DNA of 64,000 nt from Megaleporinus macrocephalus (taxonomy: Eukaryota > Chordata > Actinopteri > Characiformes > Anostomidae): NCBI GenBank assembly GCA_021613375.1, contig CM038703.1:20262194-20326193 (forward strand), written 5' to 3'. The notes under the pieces were generated by a model, which was given only the letters and a program-made list of their open reading frames with translations, ran no database searches and was not told the DNA's origin. The number at the start of each line of letters is the position of its first letter. The first letter of the stretch is position 1. Positions 61,112 to 64,000 of this stretch are shown piece after piece. Position numbers and translations under genes: made by a program.

Positions 61112-62831
61112 TTTGCATGTTTGTTTAAAGTTAAATTAAAGTTAAAATACATAAATAAATTATGTATTTTGAATTCACAAAGGAATAGTGATGAAGGGAA
61201 GTAGTAATCAAGGGTGTACTCATACATGGTGATCCATACTGTGCTCAAGCTTGTTCATTTGACTATTTCTAAAATTCAGTTTATTTGATTTAAGTTACCG
61301 TGCTGAACCGAGCCTGGGCCTGCCTAAGGTGATAGCTCAGGCATGGTTTAGTTGAATGTAGTATGGTTGCTATAACCATCGATTACCATGGAACTTGAAC
61401 ATGTCAGTAATGTAACTGTCCTTATTAAACAAACATGGCAGCTAAGAGATCACTTTACAGCATTAGAATGCCGCACCATTTATTGAATTTAATGAAGAAG
61501 CTGGCCAATAGGAAGCAAACATCAGAGCAACTCCGAAACATAGAAGAGGAGACTAATTGGTTAAAGCTTATTTGACTTTCAGTGTCATGGAAAAATTCTT
61601 ACCATACAGCAAGTGTTTTTTTTGGCTGATTCAGGTGGTTCCAAGGAAATAGTACAGTGAACACGCTGTGAGTTTCTGCACAATTTTGAACTGCACAAAC
61701 ACGCACTGCAATGGTGGCATTTTTGGCGCAAGCAACCTCGAGCCACTTACAGTACATCAAGTATAAACCTAGGTTAAGGTTACAGCGACCCTTGGAGTGA
61801 TGCTCGGGCCTAGAACGATAAGGGCAACGTACACGCAGGCAAATGGGGGGGGTGGAAGGGGGTGCAATGTAAGCACAGGCGAATGGAGGAGTGGATGGGG
61901 GTGCAACGTAAACACAGGCGAATGGAGGAGTGAAAGGGGGTGCAGTGTAAGCACAAGTGAATGGAGGGGTGGAAGGGGGTGCAATGTAAGCACAGGCAAA
62001 TGGAGGAGTGGAAGGGGTTCAGCGTAAGCACAGACGAATGAAGGAGCGGAAGGGTTTGCAACAGAAGCACAGGTGAATAGAGGAGTGGAAGGGGTGCAGT
62101 GTAAGCACAGGCAAATGGAGGAGTGGAAGGGGGTGCAGCGTAAGCTCAAGTGAATGGAGGGGTGGAAGGGGGTGCAACGTAAGCACAGGCGAGTAGAGGA
62201 GTGGAAGGGATGCAGTGTAAGCACAGGCAAAGGGAGGAGTGGAAGGGGGTGCAGCGTAAGCTCAAGTGAATGGAGAAGTGGAGGCTGTGCAAAGTGAACA
62301 CAGGCCAACAGGGCAGTGGGGAGGAGGTACAGTCATGCTCGGACATGGTACAAGGCAACTGGGCATTGTTTGAGTATGCCCTAAAGTGACAGAGTGCATT
62401 ACTAAAAAAAGGTTTATTCTCTTTGTTTAAAGTTTATTTCAGCCTGTGTTTGAATGTCCCTATGTGTTCTTCCCTCAGGAGCTGCCACCTGTCCTAAAGA
62501 AATTTGGTCCTCCTAACCTTAAGATGCAGTTTGTGTGTGGGCAGTGCTGGAGAAATGGTCAAGTCAGCGAACCTGACAAGAACAAGAAGTACTGCAGTGC
62601 TAAGGCCAGACACTCGTGAGTTTTGCCTTTTTGTATTGCTTGCGACTCTGCTGTTCTGCCATGCTCCAGTTTCTGACAGGAAATGTTAATACAAATAGTT
62701 ACATTCTTTTTTTTCTTCCCCCCAGGTGGTCCAAAGACAGGCAAGTGGTCTTGGTTAGTTCAATTGAAAGGAGGAAGTGGACACCTATTCGTGCTCTTCC
62801 AACAAGAAAACCTGCCCCGTCTCAGTTTGAG
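54548..62831 (+). CDS. zc3h7a: Zinc finger CCCH-type containing 7A, 5' eighteen coding exons, 3' end outside window
   Basis: RNA-binding protein of the ZC3H7 family; the mammalian members are reported to bind pre-miRNA loops and influence maturation. Coding exons: 54548-54615, 56336-56375, 56468-56665, 56768-56926, 57018-57098, 57283-57336, 57421-57457, 57544-57854, 58382-58625, 58735-58772, 58871-59042, 59162-59320, 59992-60197, 60473-60573, 60718-60899, 61002-61072, 62479-62615, 62726-62831. All have GT-AG borders and compatible phases, 2364 bases, 788 residues. Start MSSVGQDRSSRWQDIEKGLQ fits the family N-terminus. Order: TPR region (37-160), acidic Leu/Asp motif (290-308), CCCH-like finger (519-539), canonical CCCH finger (651-669), C2CH cluster (727-752). 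Wording such as TFAYCQEEIDVWTLERKG fits paralogue A rather than B. From the human length of about 970 residues, the last third finger, C2H2 finger and C-terminus lie past 64000. Confidence 0.95.
55430..55610 (+). repeat. Dispersed repeat, copy 2, in zc3h7a intron 1
   Basis: Starts gctgtgcaatatgaggatat and contains gcctgtttaattagatttag near its end, shared with 31455-31735. A (TTA)n tract follows at 55601-55636. Confidence 0.5.
55910..56238 (+). mobile_element. LINE-like 3' end with embedded (TA)n
   Basis: T-rich tail sequence with tttgcactg words, a (TA)n tract at 56071-56142, and an end caaatgacaaataaacttag with polyadenylation signal. This is typical of a 5'-truncated fish LINE. It lies in the intron before zc3h7a exon 2. 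Confidence 0.5.
56071..56142. repeat. (TA)n microsatellite
   Basis: About 72 bases of pure TA, inside the LINE-like tail. Confidence 0.97.
56468..57098 (+). CDS. zc3h7a: zc3h7a exons 3-5: TPR region
   Basis: Residues 37-182. Helical repeat signatures are visible: NLFGEGNDVFHEGEWTRSVE, LYTEALNIAEY, RLHANRAASYLNIGLHDQAL, ALYRKARSLKEMGRYQEAYE. These are three TPR-type units as in other ZC3H7 proteins, expected to mediate protein contacts. Confidence 0.92.
57544..57854 (+). CDS. zc3h7a: zc3h7a exon 8: Pro-rich linker and Leu/Asp motif
   Basis: Low-complexity linker followed by an acidic Leu/Asp helix, residues 290-308 (DDLDELLDSAA at its end). It corresponds to the LD-type motif of the family, which in paralogue B is known as a protein-binding site. 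Confidence 0.85.
59486..59519. repeat. (GT)n microsatellite in zc3h7a intron 12
   Basis: About 17 GT units, followed by a short TTTC run. Confidence 0.95.
59992..60899 (+). CDS. zc3h7a: zc3h7a exons 13-15: zinc-finger core
   Basis: Exon 12/13 encode the first finger: Cys519-x8-Cys528-x5-Cys534-x3-Tyr538, with Cys539 next. The usual final His is therefore replaced. Exon 15 encodes a canonical C-x7-C-x5-C-x3-H finger (Cys651, Cys659, Cys665, His669). Between them, FLCEACFDYKP and KCLVHILED are family-conserved stretches. Confidence 0.9.
61086..61114. repeat. Poly-T run at start of zc3h7a intron 16
   Basis: About 28 T bases just after exon 16; could be a retroposed poly-A tail in antisense or a slippage product. 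Confidence 0.9.
61845..62320. repeat. 39-bp minisatellite in zc3h7a intron 16
   Basis: About 12 units of gtaagcacaggcgaatggag + gagtggaagggggtgcaac. Copies at 61869 and 61908 are 39 bases apart; some units are one to three bases shorter. G-rich on the plus strand, C-rich on the minus strand, where a 179-codon frame stays open through it. It lies between exons 16 and 17 and is spliced out. Most units contain GTAAGC, a donor-like word. Confidence 0.95.
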
Positions 62832-63439
62832 GTGAATAGTTGCATTGTTGATATTGTTGACTGCAAACGTTCAACAAACGTTTAAGTTACAGTTAAAAAA
62901 TCTTGTTTCAATAGCAGCACCAATCTTGTCAGGTAACATTTATATTGTAATTTCAGGTCTGAAATATACTTGTGATGATAGACAGTGGAAAGGGCTGGCA
63001 TTACCTACTATCATGCAAATAGCCTACTATGTAACAAAAATACATGTGACTTTCAACACAGTATTTTGATTTCTTGAATCCTTACAGTAATTTAACAACA
63101 TACATTTCAATGTATGTTATGTTTTAATATAACATATATTATATTATATTATACTACACATCTAATAGCCATTTACAAAGATGGCACTGTTTGTCAGAGC
63201 ACTATGTTTTTCAAGCAAGAGCTCCAATACCTGTGGATCTGGAAAAACATTCACCCACGTGCCCCCCTTTTTTAATTTTTACCTGAAAAACATGCACAAA
63301 ACAACTGAATGGAATGTGCATCTAAAATATATCTATTGCTGTAGGAAAGCTAAAATTAACTGGTTCATGGTCAAAGTACTTTAACTATCTATGGTATGTC
63401 TCTCCACCATCCTCACAACATATTCTTTAATATATATGT

Positions 63440-64000
63440 TTCATATATTCACTAGAGAAGGAAAGATTGATCGACAATGTATCGGTATCGGCCGATTTTT
63501 AATCAAAATATGCAATATTTCCGCTGATATTATTTCAATTTAGCCGATCCCTGGAGCTGATCGATGGCGTTAAACAAATCAACTTAATTTCTGTATTTCC
63601 CGCTAGCGTTTCATTAAAACCCCCTCCAGCTAGGTACTTGCAATTCCTATCTGAACCGCTAGGTGGAAACACACCCTTTCATTTTTCACAGACTGACTAA
63701 AGCGGCTGCCTCACGAGAACAGTTTGCGTTGACAGCCTGTGCTGTCCGTCTGGCAGTTTGTTGCCGTATGTGACACAGACTCATCCAGGACGTTTTGTAA
63801 AATTTGTAAAATCAACGTGTCTCGTTGGAGAACCAAGACAAAGACATCTAACACTGCTAATCTGATACGGCACTGAAGAGTACAGCACGCGGCTGACAGT
63901 GAGTATCAGCAAACAGCATGGGTGGCTCTTTCTTACATAGAATTCAAAGAGGCTACTGAGAGAACAGATATAACATAAGGAGAAAAGGTGTTGCTTTATG
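63440..64000 (+). mobile_element. hAT-type transposon 5' fragment with BED-finger remnant
   Basis: A repeat with cggtatcggccgatttttaa near its start is followed by a frame reading TFCKICKINVSRWRTKTK and then SNTANLIRH (about 63791-63874), the C-x2-C...H half of a BED zinc finger as at the N-terminus of hAT transposases. A TGA follows His directly, and the second His comes four codons later, so the finger is broken. It continues past the window edge, downstream of the last visible zc3h7a exon and therefore probably in its intron. Confidence 0.6.

Noticed and set aside
61769..62308. 179-codon minus-strand frame rich in Leu, His, Cys and Pro
   Set aside because: Antisense reading of the intronic minisatellite in zc3h7a.

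Overview
The window is vertebrate nuclear DNA, almost certainly from a teleost fish. It is AT-rich, gene-sparse and intron-rich, with GT-AG splicing. It carries long (TA)n, (CA)n, (ATT)n and (TATC)n microsatellites, decayed Tc1-like transposons of the type common in fish genomes, LINE tails, and a eukaryotic tRNA-Thr(CGT). I cannot name the species from sequence alone.

Two protein-coding genes are identified with confidence. (1) pla2g10, a group X secreted phospholipase A2, lies on the minus strand at 42343-48204. Its four coding exons join in frame to a complete 153-residue preproprotein. (2) zc3h7a, a CCCH zinc-finger and TPR RNA-binding protein, lies on the plus strand from 54548 and runs off the right edge. 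Eighteen coding exons join in frame for 788 residues; by family length about 180 residues should lie beyond the window. The two genes are divergent, with about 6.3 kb between their start codons. From memory, both map to human 16p13, so linkage is expected, though not necessarily adjacency.

Left third (1-23 kb): a promoter-like, CpG-bearing stretch at about 0.6-2.2 kb; an orphan 64-codon splice-bounded exon on the minus strand at 3.7-3.9 kb; a perfect 61-bp-arm hairpin at 9.2-9.4 kb; a TIR-bearing DNA transposon remnant at 9.9-10.7 kb; and a promoter at 14-15.9 kb with a clean minus-strand start exon (MADHGNHSGGDTQQERQ) plus a following exon in phase. That last gene is unidentified. At 19-22.7 kb there is a transposon-rich block with a Tc1 relic, hAT-like and ACAACGTT-type repeats in inverted orientation, and an intact tRNA-Thr gene.

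Middle (23-42 kb): a CpG-bearing block with a good splice donor (23.3-23.5 kb) that has no visible downstream coding exon, then a long stretch without recognisable coding sequence that holds repeat fragments, CTCF-like motifs at 38.8-39.0 kb and a 31-bp ATTGG-bearing minisatellite at 40.5-40.8 kb.

Right third (42-64 kb): pla2g10, a second Tc1-family relic, a large 39-bp minisatellite (51.9-53.1 kb), the zc3h7a promoter with a CTCF-like motif, and zc3h7a itself, which has another 39-bp minisatellite in an intron. A hAT transposon fragment with a stop-interrupted BED finger occupies the right edge. I found no operon, defence system, CRISPR array or other clear novel system. The most unusual items are the perfect hairpin, the unidentified minus-strand exons and the structured minisatellites.
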